Source of the DNA: Acidovorax sp. YS12
GTDB lineage: Bacteria > Pseudomonadota > Gammaproteobacteria > Burkholderiales > Burkholderiaceae_C
NCBI GenBank assembly: GCA_021496925.1
Contig: CP053915.1
Location: forward strand, 4,491,501-4,555,500
Reading direction: 5' to 3'
Length of the DNA stretch: 64,000 bases
Every line of letters starts with the position of its first letter. The first letter of the stretch is position 1. Positions 31,233 to 41,125 of this stretch are shown here, piece by piece. The notes below the pieces were generated by a model. It made no database searches, was not told where the DNA came from, and saw only the letters and a program-made list of their open reading frames with translations. Made by a program: the position numbers and the translations under genes.

Positions 31233-33767
31233 ATGCCCATCCACCGTTTCGCCCGCATCCTGCTGGCGCCCATCACTCCGGCCCTGGCGCTGCTGCTGTA
31301 CGGCGGCATGGCGCGGGCCGATTACGACGTCCGCATCGCCGCCGGCACCAGCGCCCAGGGCGCCTGGAGTGGGAGTGGGGGCGGGGGCGATCCCGCCATC
31401 TGGACCCCCAGCGGCAGCGGGGCCGTGGTTTCCGTCAGCGAGATCGTGGCGCGGCTCGGCGCGGGCCAGGAGGTGCGCATCGTCACCTCGGGCGGCGGCA
31501 GCGAGGCGGGCGACCTTACCGTGCAGGCCCCCCTGGCCTGGAGTGCCGGCCTGCTTGGCCTCCAGGCCCTGGGCGACATCCGCATCGACGCGGTGCTGAC
31601 CGCCAGTACCGCCGCGGAGCTGTCCTTGCAGGCCGGTGGCAGCGTGCGCGCACGGCTCATGCGCACTGGCTTCGTGGGGCGGGTGGAGTTTCCGGGGCGC
31701 TCGGGTGCGGGCTTCCTGTCGATCAACGGCCAGGGCTATACCGTGCTGAATAGCCTGGGCACGCAAGCGGGTACGGAGGCCGGCACGTTGAAAGGCATCA
31801 ACAGCGCGCTGGGTGGCCATTACGCACTGGGCGCGCCCATCGATGCCAGCGCCACCGCGGGCTGGAATATGGGCAAGGGTTTTGCCCCCATTGGCAGCGG
31901 GGCGGCGCCTTTCACCGGCGTCCTCGACGGACTGGGCCATACCGTTGATGGTCTGACGGTGTTCCGCAGCGGCGAAGCGGCTCTGGGCCTGCTGGGCGCG
32001 GTCCAGAACGGTACGGTGCGCAACATCGGCGTTGTGGGCGGCGAGGTGGGGGGCGGGGGAACGGGGACCAACGGGGTAGGTGCCCTGGTGGGCATCCTGG
32101 AGCTTGGCAAGGTTCACAACAGCTATGCCACGGCCCAAGTCTCGGCCATGAACGCTTCCCGAGACGTCGGCGGGCTGGTGGGGGTCAGCATCGGCGGCTC
32201 CATCGACCAGAGCTTTGCTGCTGGTGACGTTATAGCCACTTTTGACAGCAAGGGGGTCGGCGGGCTGGTGGGGTACGTGGTCAACAGCGGCGCCAAGATT
32301 GCCCGCAGCTTTGCCCTGGGGAACGTATGGGGAGACGACGACATCGAGGATCTGGGCGGCCTGGTGGGCGCTACTTTCGACGGCGGCACCATCCACGACA
32401 GCTACGCGACTGGCAACGTCCAGGGTTATACGGGCGCCAAGCATCTGGGCGGACTGGTCGGGCGCACTGACGCCGGGCTCACCATCAGCAACACCTATGC
32501 AGCAGGCCAAGTGGGTGGCAACGGGACTTCTCACACGGGCGGGCTGGTGGGGAAGCACGACAACGCCGCAGCCACGGCCTCCAACAATTTCTGGGACACA
32601 TCCGCCTCGGGCCAGAACGCCAGCGCCGTGGGTGCCGGCAAGACCACGGCCGAGATGCAGGCGCAAGCCACCTACACCGGCTGGGACTTCGACCAGCAGT
32701 GGTCTATCGCCGAGGGGACGGCCTACCCCGTGCTGCGCTGGGAACTGCCGCCGCCGGCCGACAGCGCCCCCACGGCCAGCGATGTCGCCATTTCCTCCAG
32801 TACGCCCACCGTGGGCCAACTGCTCACCGGCAGCTACACCTACGCCGACGCCGACAACGACCCCGAGGGCGCCAGCACCTTCGTGTGGAAGCGCGGCAGC
32901 ACGCCCATCGGCGGCGCCACGGCCCTGCAGTACACCCCCGTGGCGGACGACGCGGGCCAGGCGCTGACCTTCTGCGTGACCCCCGTGGCCAGCACCGGCA
33001 CGGCCACGGGCGCGCAAGCCTGCTCCGTGCCCTCGGCCCCCGTGGTCTTGGCGCCGCTCGCTGGCGCCTGCGGTGCGGCGGCCGGGCAACCCACGGCACT
33101 CGTGCCCGCCACCGGCCTGTGCAGCGTGGGCACGCCCAGCGCCGTGGCCAGCGCCAGCGGCCAATACACCTGGCAGTGCCAGGGCCTGCACGGCGGCAGC
33201 GCCAGCAGTTGCCAGGCGCCCTGGGCCAACGCGGGCAGCGCCAGCGCCACGGTGGCGCTGCAAACCGGAAACAACTGGCAGGTGAGCAGCGCCAGCTTCA
33301 GCCCCACCCCGCCCGCAGCCGCGCCGCAGGGCGTGACCTTCCCGGCCGGGCTGCTCACGCTGAACCTCAGCAGCGGCACCCAGGGCAGCGACGCCACCGT
33401 GACCCTGCAGTTCACCACCCCCATTCCCGCGGGCGCGGTGTACATGAAGTACGGCCCGAGCCCCGACGGCTTCAATTGCCAGGGCACCACTGCCTGCGCC
33501 CTGCCGCACTGGTACGAGCTGCCCGCCAGCCGCGTGGAGATCGCCACCAACCGCCTGAGCGCCACGCTGACGCTGACCGACGGCGGCCTGGGCGACTTTG
33601 ACGGCATAGCCAACCAGTTCATCCAGGACCCGGGCGGCTTCGCGCTCAAGGCGGCGCCCGCACCCACCGGCGCGCAGGCCATTCCCACCCTGAGCGAGTG
33701 GGGCGTGCTGCTGCTGTCAGCCCTGGCGGCGGCCTTCGGCCTGCGCGCGGCGCGGCGGCGGGGGTGA
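31233..33767 (+). CDS. Secreted GLUG-repeat protein with choice-of-anchor and IPTL-CTERM sorting signal
   Basis: An 844-residue surface or secreted protein. A signal peptide (about 1-29, ending GGMARA) is followed by a filamentous-type beta region with five to six GLUG repeats (GGLVG with following NSYATG-type strands, about 260-450), a domain with paired Cys (GACGAAAGQ to QCQGLHGG, SCQAPW), a choice-of-anchor-U-like domain (VYMKYGP, WYELPAS, LTLTDGGLGD), and the tail IPTLSEWGVLLLSALAAAF plus Arg-rich end, the IPTL-CTERM sorting signal. GLUG proteins are often adhesins. Start 31233 matches the start of the gene at 28037 in the shared upstream region; an ATG two codons earlier is possible. Confidence 0.88.
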   Translation: MPIHRFARILLAPITPALALLLYGGMARADYDVRIAAGTSAQGAWSGSGGGGDPAIWTPSGSGAVVSVSEIVARLGAGQEVRIVTSGGGSEAGDLTVQAPLAWSAGLLGLQALGDIRIDAVLTASTAAELSLQAGGSVRARLMRTGFVGRVEFPGRSGAGFLSINGQGYTVLNSLGTQAGTEAGTLKGINSALGGHYALGAPIDASATAGWNMGKGFAPIGSGAAPFTGVLDGLGHTVDGLTVFRSGEAALGLLGAVQNGTVRNIGVVGGEVGGGGTGTNGVGALVGILELGKVHNSYATAQVSAMNASRDVGGLVGVSIGGSIDQSFAAGDVIATFDSKGVGGLVGYVVNSGAKIARSFALGNVWGDDDIEDLGGLVGATFDGGTIHDSYATGNVQGYTGAKHLGGLVGRTDAGLTISNTYAAGQVGGNGTSHTGGLVGKHDNAAATASNNFWDTSASGQNASAVGAGKTTAEMQAQATYTGWDFDQQWSIAEGTAYPVLRWELPPPADSAPTASDVAISSSTPTVGQLLTGSYTYADADNDPEGASTFVWKRGSTPIGGATALQYTPVADDAGQALTFCVTPVASTGTATGAQACSVPSAPVVLAPLAGACGAAAGQPTALVPATGLCSVGTPSAVASASGQYTWQCQGLHGGSASSCQAPWANAGSASATVALQTGNNWQVSSASFSPTPPAAAPQGVTFPAGLLTLNLSSGTQGSDATVTLQFTTPIPAGAVYMKYGPSPDGFNCQGTTACALPHWYELPASRVEIATNRLSATLTLTDGGLGDFDGIANQFIQDPGGFALKAAPAPTGAQAIPTLSEWGVLLLSALAAAFGLRAARRRG

Positions 33768-33770
33768 CCA

Positions 33771-33827
33771 AAAAAGTGAGCTTCCAGCGCTTGCTGCACA
33801 AGGGCTGGAGCCATTTTTCATGGAAAA
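33771..33827 (+). repeat. Interspersed imperfect-palindrome repeat, copy 7
   Basis: AGCTTCCAGCGCTTGCTG, then CACAAGGGCTGGAGCC and a T-run, starting within a few bases after the stop of the IPTL-CTERM gene. Confidence 0.75.
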
Positions 33828-33925
33828 ACAGAGTCCATTCCCGTAGAGGGGGGCGTGGCGGCCGTGCCGGTAGAATGCCGTGCGGCGGTGCTGCCTGCGG
33901 TAGCCGTTTTGCCTACAATCGGCAC

Positions 33926-33999
33926 TCCAACCATCGCAAGTAGTTGCCATAGATTGATTGTTGGTTCAGGGCGCGTCGCCACTCGACGCGCCCTTTTTT
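33926..33999 (+). ncRNA. Candidate small RNA or leader ending in a strong terminator upstream of lepA
   Basis: A TACAAT hexamer at 33914-33919 could be a -10 element (the -35, CTGCCT, is poor). Transcription from about 33926 would give an RNA of roughly 74 bases with the single-stranded part AGTAGTTGCCATAGATTG, ending at the hairpin and T6 at 33969-33999. It could equally be the plain end of the accessory gene block. No known RNA family was recognised. Confidence 0.3.
33969..33999 (+). terminator. Rho-independent terminator before lepA
   Basis: GGGCGCGTCG and CGACGCGCCC form a perfect 10-bp stem with a five-base loop, followed by TTTTTT. It separates the accessory block or a small RNA from lepA, which starts 45 bp further on. 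Confidence 0.9.
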
Positions 34000-34043
34000 C
34001 TTGCGTGCCTTTGCCGCCTTCCACTGTCTGACGTTTTCCGTTG

Positions 34044-35849
<1,806 letters not shown>

Positions 35850-35852
<3 letters not shown>

Positions 35853-35937
35853 AGTGAAACACCCCCTGAGCCGCTTCGCGCCTGCCTGGCCTGGGCCGCG
35901 CCAGTTTCATGGGCTGTGGACGGCGCGCAGCGCCATG
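35850..35937 (+). repeat. Structured element at the lepA stop codon (deleted copy)
   Basis: Begins with the lepA stop: TGAAGTGAAACACCCCCTG, then AGCCGCTTCGCGCC, then CTGGGCCGCGCCAGTTTCAT. Both ends match the element after rne (near 7817 and 7673), but about 80 bp of the middle is missing. Confidence 0.65.
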
Positions 35938-35952
35938 GAGGATTGATTCGAT

Positions 35953-36927
35953 ATGCAAGCCATGCAAACCATCACCGCCGCGGTGCTCGCGGCCTTCGTC
36001 GGCTACATCGGCGCCTGGTATATGGGCGCCATCGAGGGCAACTTCGCGCTGCTGCTGTTCCTGGCCACCGTGGTCACCGGCGCCTACTGGCTGGCCGAGC
36101 GCTTCTACTTCCTGCCCCAGCGCCGCCGCGCCGCGCAGGCGCTGCTCGATGCCGACACCCAGCGCCGCGCCGAACTGGACCGCATGGGCATCCAGAAGGT
36201 GGATGGCGACGTGGCCGAGGCCCGCGAGCGCCTGCTCATGCAGCCCTGGTGGCTGGACTGGACGGCCGGCCTGTTCCCGGTGATCTGCGCCGTGTTCCTG
36301 CTGCGCTCGTTCCTGTTCGAGCCGTTCAAGATTCCCTCGGGCTCGATGATTCCCACGCTGCTCGTGGGCGACCTGATCCTGGTGAACAAGTTCACGTATG
36401 GCATCCGTCTGCCCGTCATCAACAAGAAGATCACCGAGGGCAACCCGGTGCAGCGCGGCGACGTGATGGTGTTCCGCTACCCGCCGCAGCCCAGCATGGA
36501 CTACATCAAGCGCGTGGTCGGCGTGCCGGGCGACGAGATCGCCTACCTGAACAAGCGCCTCACGGTGAACGGCCAGCCGGTCGATACCACGGCGCTGCCC
36601 GACTTCTTCGACGCGGACGCGATGCGCTACTTCAAGCAGTTCGACGAACAGCTCGGCGCGCAGCGCCACCGCATCATCGTCAATCCTGATGCCCCGGCCT
36701 TCGTGCAGGGCGCCAGCAACTTCGCCGGGCGCGAGGGCTGCCGCTACAGCGTCGAGGGCGTGACCTGCAAGGTCCCCGAGGGGCACTATTTCATGATGGG
36801 CGACAACCGCGATAATTCGCTCGATTCGCGCTACTGGGGCTTCGTGCCCGAAGCCAACATTGTGGGCAAGGCGTTCTTTGTCTGGATGAACTTCGGCAAC
36901 CTCAAGCGCATCGGCCCGTTCCACTGA
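35953..36927 (+). CDS. lepB: Signal peptidase I
   Basis: Cleaves signal peptides of Sec- and Tat-exported proteins. Two transmembrane segments (about 5-23 with 30-47, and 104-120) precede the periplasmic catalytic domain with Ser131 (PSGSMIPTLLVGD) and Lys186 (YIKRVVGVPGD), plus GDNRDNSLDSRYWG. The 324 residues match E. coli LepB. The order lepA-lepB-DUF4845-rnc-era is the standard Burkholderiales arrangement. Confidence 0.97.
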   Translation: MQAMQTITAAVLAAFVGYIGAWYMGAIEGNFALLLFLATVVTGAYWLAERFYFLPQRRRAAQALLDADTQRRAELDRMGIQKVDGDVAEARERLLMQPWWLDWTAGLFPVICAVFLLRSFLFEPFKIPSGSMIPTLLVGDLILVNKFTYGIRLPVINKKITEGNPVQRGDVMVFRYPPQPSMDYIKRVVGVPGDEIAYLNKRLTVNGQPVDTTALPDFFDADAMRYFKQFDEQLGAQRHRIIVNPDAPAFVQGASNFAGREGCRYSVEGVTCKVPEGHYFMMGDNRDNSLDSRYWGFVPEANIVGKAFFVWMNFGNLKRIGPFH

Positions 36928-36943
36928 TCCAGAGGGGAAAAAC

Positions 36944-37309
36944 ATGCTCGCACACCGCTTTGCCCGCCGCGCGCACCAGCGCGGCCTGTCTTTCATTGGC
37001 CTGGTCTTCGTCGGCGTGTTCGCCGTGGCGGCGTTCGCCATCGGCGGCCAGTCGATCCCGGTCTTCCTGGAGCATCAGGCCATCCGCAAGGCCGCTGCCA
37101 AGGCCGCCAAGGAGGGCTCGACCGTGGCGGACGTGCGCACCATCTTCGACAAGGCCGCTTCCATCGACGACATCAGCTCCATCAAGGGCGCCGACCTCGA
37201 AGTCACCAAGCGCGGCGACAAGATCGTCGTGTCGTACCAGTACGCGCGCGAGATTGCCCTGGCCGGCCCGGCCTACCTCGTCTATCGCTTCAAAGACGAA
37301 ACCAAATAA
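36944..37309 (+). CDS. DUF4845 small membrane protein
   Basis: A 121-residue protein with one N-terminal membrane segment (GLSFIGLVFVGVFAVAAFAI) and a pilin-like basic start (RRAHQRG), then a soluble domain ending VVSYQYAREIALAGPAYLVY. This DUF4845 family is regularly found between lepB and rnc in betaproteobacteria; its function is unknown. The pseudopilin-like start suggests membrane anchoring rather than secretion. GAGGGGAAAA precedes the ATG. Confidence 0.9.
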   Translation: MLAHRFARRAHQRGLSFIGLVFVGVFAVAAFAIGGQSIPVFLEHQAIRKAAAKAAKEGSTVADVRTIFDKAASIDDISSIKGADLEVTKRGDKIVVSYQYAREIALAGPAYLVYRFKDETK

Positions 37310-37321
37310 ACGACCCGATCG

Positions 37322-38005
37322 GTGCAGCCCAGCCTTCTCGCGCTGCAGCAGCGGCTGCAGCATGCCTTTTCCGATCCGGCGCTGCTGCAGCGTGCCGTCA
37401 CGCACCGCAGCTTCAGCGCCGACCACAACGAGCGCCTTGAATTCCTCGGCGATTCGGTGCTGAACCTCGCGGTCTCCAGCCTGCTGTACGCGCGCCTGCG
37501 CACGCTGCCCGAGGGCGACCTGTCGCGCGTGCGTGCCAACCTCGTCAAGCAGGACACGCTGCACCAGCTCGCGCTGCGCCTGCAACTGCCCGGCGTGCTG
37601 CGCCTGGGCGAGGGCGAGACCAAGTCCGGCGGCACGCAGCGCCCCTCCATCCTGGCGGACGCGCTGGAAGCGCTGATCGGCGCCGTGTACCTCGACGCGG
37701 GCTACGCCCAGGCCGAGGCCCTGGTGCACCGCCTGTTCGAGGGCGTGGCCATCAATCCGCAGATGCAGGCCGCCTCCAAGGACGCCAAGACCGCATTGCA
37801 GGAGTGGCTGCAGGGCCGCAAAATGAAGCTGCCCGCGTACCGTGTGCTGGCCACCCTGGGCGAGGCGCACCGCCAGACCTTCGAGGTGGAGTGCGCCATC
37901 CCCCTCCTGGGCTTGGCCGAACGCGGCACGGGCGGCTCGCGCCGTGCGGGCGAACAGGCCGCCGCCGCGGCCATGCTGGCCACTTTGAAAGCCAAGAACC
38001 GATGA
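37322..38005 (+). CDS. rnc: Ribonuclease III
   Basis: Cleaves double-stranded RNA in rRNA and mRNA processing. The catalytic signature ERLEFLGDSVLNLAVS carries Glu40 and Asp44; a second acidic pair lies in ILADALEALIGAVYLDAG (about 113-119). The C-terminal double-stranded RNA-binding domain runs from about residue 152 (KTALQEWLQGRKMKLPAY) to the end. The start is GTG at 37322; 227 residues. The stop overlaps the start of era (ATGA). Confidence 0.97.
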   Translation: MQPSLLALQQRLQHAFSDPALLQRAVTHRSFSADHNERLEFLGDSVLNLAVSSLLYARLRTLPEGDLSRVRANLVKQDTLHQLALRLQLPGVLRLGEGETKSGGTQRPSILADALEALIGAVYLDAGYAQAEALVHRLFEGVAINPQMQAASKDAKTALQEWLQGRKMKLPAYRVLATLGEAHRQTFEVECAIPLLGLAERGTGGSRRAGEQAAAAAMLATLKAKNR

Positions 38006-39009
38006 ACGATGCTACTGAAAACGTAGCTGCTGGCGCTGGCGATGCAAGCGTTGGCGGCCCCAATGACCTCGAATCCATGCTCGCCGCCGCGCGCCCCGCG
38101 GGGGCCGGCGCAGCAGGCCAGCGCTGTGGCCTGATCGCCATCGTCGGCAAGCCCAACGTGGGCAAGTCCACGCTGATGAACGCGCTGGTGGGGCAGAAGA
38201 TCTCCATCACCAGCCGCAAGGCGCAGACCACGCGCCACCGCATCACGGGCATCCGCACCCAGGGGGCGACGCAGTTCGTGTTCGTCGATACGCCGGGTTT
38301 CCAGACCAAGCACAGCACGGCCCTGAACAAGTCGCTGAACAAGACGGTGATGGGCGCCATTGGCGACGTCGACCTGATCCTCTTCGTCGTCGAGGCCGGC
38401 AGCTTCACGCTGGCCGACGCCAAGGTGCTGAGCCTGTTCAAGCCCGGCATTCCCACGCTGCTCATCGCCAACAAGCTCGATACCGTGCACCGCCGCGCCG
38501 AGATCGCGCCGTGGCTGAAGGGCATGCAGGAGCGCCACCCGTTCGCCGAGTTCGTGCCCATGTCGGCCAAGAACAAGGGCGATATCGAGCGCTTGTTCGG
38601 CATCTGCGAAAAGTACCTGCCCGAGCAGCCCTGGTGGTACGCCGAGGACGAGCTGACCGACCGCAGCGAGAAATTCCTGGCCTCTGAAACCGTGCGCGAG
38701 AAGCTGTTCCGCTTCACCGGCGACGAGCTGCCCTACACCTCCACTGTGGTCATCGACAAGTTCGACGAGGAAAAGAGCAAGCAGCACAAGCGCTTCCTGC
38801 GCATCGCCGCCACCATCGTGGTCGAGCGCGACGGCCACAAGGCCATGGTCATCGGCGAGAAGGGCGAGCGCTTGAAGCGCATCAGCACCGAGGCGCGGCA
38901 GGAGCTGGAAAAGCTCATGGACGCCAAGGTGTTCCTGGAGGTCTGGGTGAAAGTGCGCTCCGGCTGGGCCGACGACGAGGCGCGCGTGCGCGCCTTCGGC
39001 TACGAGTGA
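38002..39009 (+). CDS. era: GTPase Era with repeat-derived N-terminal extension
   Basis: Assembly GTPase for the 30S subunit that binds the 16S rRNA 3' end. The G domain has GKPNVGKSTLMNALVGQK (about residue 48 on), DTPGFQTKHS, NKLD and SAKNKGD; the C-terminal KH domain carries VVIDKFDEE and VMVIGEKGERLKRI. At 335 residues it is about 35 longer than E. coli Era, and the extra residues are N-terminal. Codons 3-17 (NDATENVAAGAGDAS) are encoded by a copy of the interspersed repeat. ATG 38002 overlaps the rnc stop; no later in-frame start before the G domain except a Met at about 29 could replace it. Confidence 0.96.
   Translation: MNDATENVAAGAGDASVGGPNDLESMLAAARPAGAGAAGQRCGLIAIVGKPNVGKSTLMNALVGQKISITSRKAQTTRHRITGIRTQGATQFVFVDTPGFQTKHSTALNKSLNKTVMGAIGDVDLILFVVEAGSFTLADAKVLSLFKPGIPTLLIANKLDTVHRRAEIAPWLKGMQERHPFAEFVPMSAKNKGDIERLFGICEKYLPEQPWWYAEDELTDRSEKFLASETVREKLFRFTGDELPYTSTVVIDKFDEEKSKQHKRFLRIAATIVVERDGHKAMVIGEKGERLKRISTEARQELEKLMDAKVFLEVWVKVRSGWADDEARVRAFGYE
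38008..38053 (+). repeat. Interspersed repeat copy inside the era coding sequence
   Basis: GCTACTGAAAACGTAGCTGC, then TGGCGCTGGCGATGCAAGCG. The first part matches copy 1 (GCTACTGAAGGTATAGCTGC, starting at 3838) and copy 4 (CTGAAAATGTAGCTTC). The left half is well preserved; the right half has drifted. Confidence 0.65.
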
Positions 39010-39016
39010 TCTTCTT

Positions 39017-39070
39017 GCCAAAATCGGGCTCCAGCCCTTGCCCAGCAAGCGCTGGCAGCTATTGATGCAA
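39017..39070 (-). repeat. Interspersed imperfect-palindrome repeat, copy 9
   Basis: GGGCTCCAGCCCTTGCC, then CAGCAAGCGCTGGCAGCTAT. It fills the 70-bp gap between era and recO. Confidence 0.8.
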
Positions 39071-39079
39071 TAGCAGTCC

Positions 39080-39841
39080 ATGCGCGCGCGCCGCATCCAG
39101 GAAGAACCCGCCTTCGTGCTGCACAGCTACGACTGGAGCGAGTCGAGCCTGATCCTCGAAGTGTTCACCCGCCACCACGGCCGCGTGGCGCTGGTGGCCA
39201 AGGGCGCGAAAAAGCCCACCTCCAACTTCCGCCCCGTGCTGCTGCCGCTGCAGCCGCTGCGCCTGGGCTACACCGTGTCGCAGGAGGTGCGTGACGAAAT
39301 CCACCCGCTCAAGGGGGCGGAGTGGGCTGGCGGCCACGTCATGCCCACGGGCGACGCGCTGCTCGCGGGCCTGTACCTCAACGAGCTGCTGCTGCGCCTG
39401 CTGGCGCGCGACGACCCGCACGCCGAGCTGTTCGACCTGTACGCGGGCGTGGTGCGCGTGCTGGCCGGCGCGCACGGCGATGCGCTGGAGCCCGTGCTGC
39501 GCGCCTTCGAGCTGCTGCTGCTGCGCGCGCTGGGCCTGCTGCCCGCGCTCGACGCCGACTCGGCCACCCTGGCCGCGCTGCGGCCCCAGGCGCGCTACGC
39601 GCTGGTGCCCGAAGGCGGCCTGCGCCCGGCCCAGGCCGGCGACCGCGCCACGCTTGCGGGCGATGCGTGGTGCGCGCTGCAGCAGGCGCTGGAGGCGCCC
39701 GCGGGCTATCCTGCGGTGCTGCGCGCCTGCGCCGGCGTGGCGGCGGAGCTGAAACCTCTGCTGCGCCAGCTGCTCCAATACCATTGCGGCAGCCCCGTGC
39801 TGCGCACGCGCCAGCTCATGATGGACCTGCAATCGCTATGA
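39080..39841 (+). CDS. recO: DNA repair protein RecO
   Basis: Recombination mediator that works with RecR to load RecA at gaps. The N-terminal OB fold reads EPAFVLHSYDWSESSLILEV and HHGRVALVAKGAKKP; the helical C-terminal domain ends LRQLLQYHCGSPVLRTRQLM. The 253 residues are near the E. coli length. The four-Cys zinc motif of some RecO proteins is not present, as in E. coli. The stop overlaps the pdxJ start (ATGA). Confidence 0.95.
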   Translation: MRARRIQEEPAFVLHSYDWSESSLILEVFTRHHGRVALVAKGAKKPTSNFRPVLLPLQPLRLGYTVSQEVRDEIHPLKGAEWAGGHVMPTGDALLAGLYLNELLLRLLARDDPHAELFDLYAGVVRVLAGAHGDALEPVLRAFELLLLRALGLLPALDADSATLAALRPQARYALVPEGGLRPAQAGDRATLAGDAWCALQQALEAPAGYPAVLRACAGVAAELKPLLRQLLQYHCGSPVLRTRQLMMDLQSL

Positions 39842-40608
39842 CCACCTCCCACCCGCGCACCGCCCTGTCGGTCAACGTCAACAAAGTCGCCCTGGTGCGC
39901 AACACGCGCCACCTGGGCATTCCCAGCGTCACGCGCGCCGCGCAGCTGTGCCTGGAGGCCGGCGCGCAGGGCATCACCGTGCACCCGCGCCCGGACGAGC
40001 GCCACATCCGCGCGCAGGACGTGGCCCAGATCGCGGCGCTGCTCAAGGACTGGCCGCAGGCCGAGTTCAACATCGAGGGCAACCCCACGCAGAACCTGAT
40101 GGCCTTCATCCGCCAGGTGCGCCCGCACCAGGCCACCTTCGTGCCCGACGCCGAGGACCAGTTCACCAGCGACCATGGCTGGCGCTTTCCGCAGGATGCC
40201 GAGCGGCTCAAGCCGCTGATCGCCGAATGCCGCCAGCTCGGCGTGCGCGTCAGCCTGTTCATGGACGCCGAACCGGCGCAGATGGCCGCCGCGCGCAGCG
40301 TGGGCGCCGACCGCATCGAGCTCTACACCGAGCCCTACGCCGCCGCCTGGGGCACGCCGCAGCAGGCCGCGCAGCTGGAGCGCTACCGCGCCGCCGCGCA
40401 GGCCGCGCTCGACGTGGGCCTGGGCGTAAACGCCGGCCATGACCTGAACCGCGACAACTTGGCCGACTTCCTGGCTGCCGTGCCCGGCGTGCTGGAAGTG
40501 TCCATCGGCCATGCGCTCATCGCCGATGCACTGGAGCTGGGCTATGGCGACACCGTGGCCGCGTACCAGCGCTGCATCGACCAGGGCATGCTTGAGAGAG
40601 ACTCCTGA
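39838..40608 (+). CDS. pdxJ: Pyridoxine 5'-phosphate synthase
   Basis: Condenses 3-amino-1-hydroxyacetone phosphate with deoxyxylulose phosphate in vitamin B6 synthesis. TIM-barrel motifs: SVNVNKVALVRNTR, GITVHPRPDERHI, FNIEGNPT, TFVPDAEDQFTSDHGW, RIELYTEPYA, GVNAGHDLN and VSIGHALIADAL. At 256 residues the length is normal. The N-terminal seven residues vary from the family. recO-pdxJ-acpS order is conserved. Confidence 0.97.
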   Translation: MTTSHPRTALSVNVNKVALVRNTRHLGIPSVTRAAQLCLEAGAQGITVHPRPDERHIRAQDVAQIAALLKDWPQAEFNIEGNPTQNLMAFIRQVRPHQATFVPDAEDQFTSDHGWRFPQDAERLKPLIAECRQLGVRVSLFMDAEPAQMAAARSVGADRIELYTEPYAAAWGTPQQAAQLERYRAAAQAALDVGLGVNAGHDLNRDNLADFLAAVPGVLEVSIGHALIADALELGYGDTVAAYQRCIDQGMLERDS

Positions 40609-40656
40609 TTCAATAGCTGCCAGCGCTTGTCCAGCAAGGGCTGAAGCACGATTTGA
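40609..40656 (+). repeat. Interspersed imperfect-palindrome repeat, copy 10
   Basis: CAATAGCTGCCAGCGCTTG, then CCAGCAAGGGCTGAAGC, in the 58-bp gap between pdxJ and acpS. It starts at the base after the pdxJ stop. Confidence 0.8.
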
Positions 40657-40666
40657 CCCCTATTCC

Positions 40667-41059
40667 ATGATCTACGGCATCGGCACCGACATCTGCGACA
40701 TCCGCCGCATCGCCGCCAGCCTGGCGCGCCACGGCGACCGCTTCGCCGAGAAGGTGCTGTGCGACGCCGAGCTGCGCACCTGGCGCGCGCGCGGCGCGCG
40801 CTGGCCCGAGCGCGGCGTGCGCTACCTGGCCACGCGCTTTTCTGCCAAGGAGGCGTTCAGCAAGGCCATAGGCTTGGGGCTGCGCATGCCCATGACCTGG
40901 CGCGCCTGCGAAATCGCCAGCCTGGAAAGCGGCCAGCCCACCATCGTGCTGCACGGCGCGCTGCAGGCATGGTTTGACGCGCGCGGCCTGCGCTGCCACA
41001 TCACCGTGACCGACGAGGCCGACTACGCCGCGAGCTTTTGCGTGGTCGAAAAGATTTGA
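40667..41059 (+). CDS. acpS: Holo-[acyl-carrier-protein] synthase
   Basis: Transfers phosphopantetheine from CoA to Ser37 of AcpP. It has the two family motifs: YGIGTDICDIRRI with the Mg-binding Asp, and TRFSAKEAFSKAIGLGL with the Glu-Lys pair. At 130 residues it is the usual size. The ATG follows the repeat by 10 bases with a weak ribosome site. Confidence 0.96.
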   Translation: MIYGIGTDICDIRRIAASLARHGDRFAEKVLCDAELRTWRARGARWPERGVRYLATRFSAKEAFSKAIGLGLRMPMTWRACEIASLESGQPTIVLHGALQAWFDARGLRCHITVTDEADYAASFCVVEKI

Positions 41060-41110
41060 GCCCAATCAGCCCCTAGCCCTTGTTGGGCAAGCGCTGGCAG
41101 CTATTTCAAT
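41060..41110 (-). repeat. Interspersed imperfect-palindrome repeat, copy 11
   Basis: CAGCCCCTAGCCCTTG, then GGGCAAGCGCTGGCAGCTAT, in the 66-bp acpS-nagZ gap. Confidence 0.8.
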
Positions 41111-41125
41111 GAGAGCAAGAACGAC

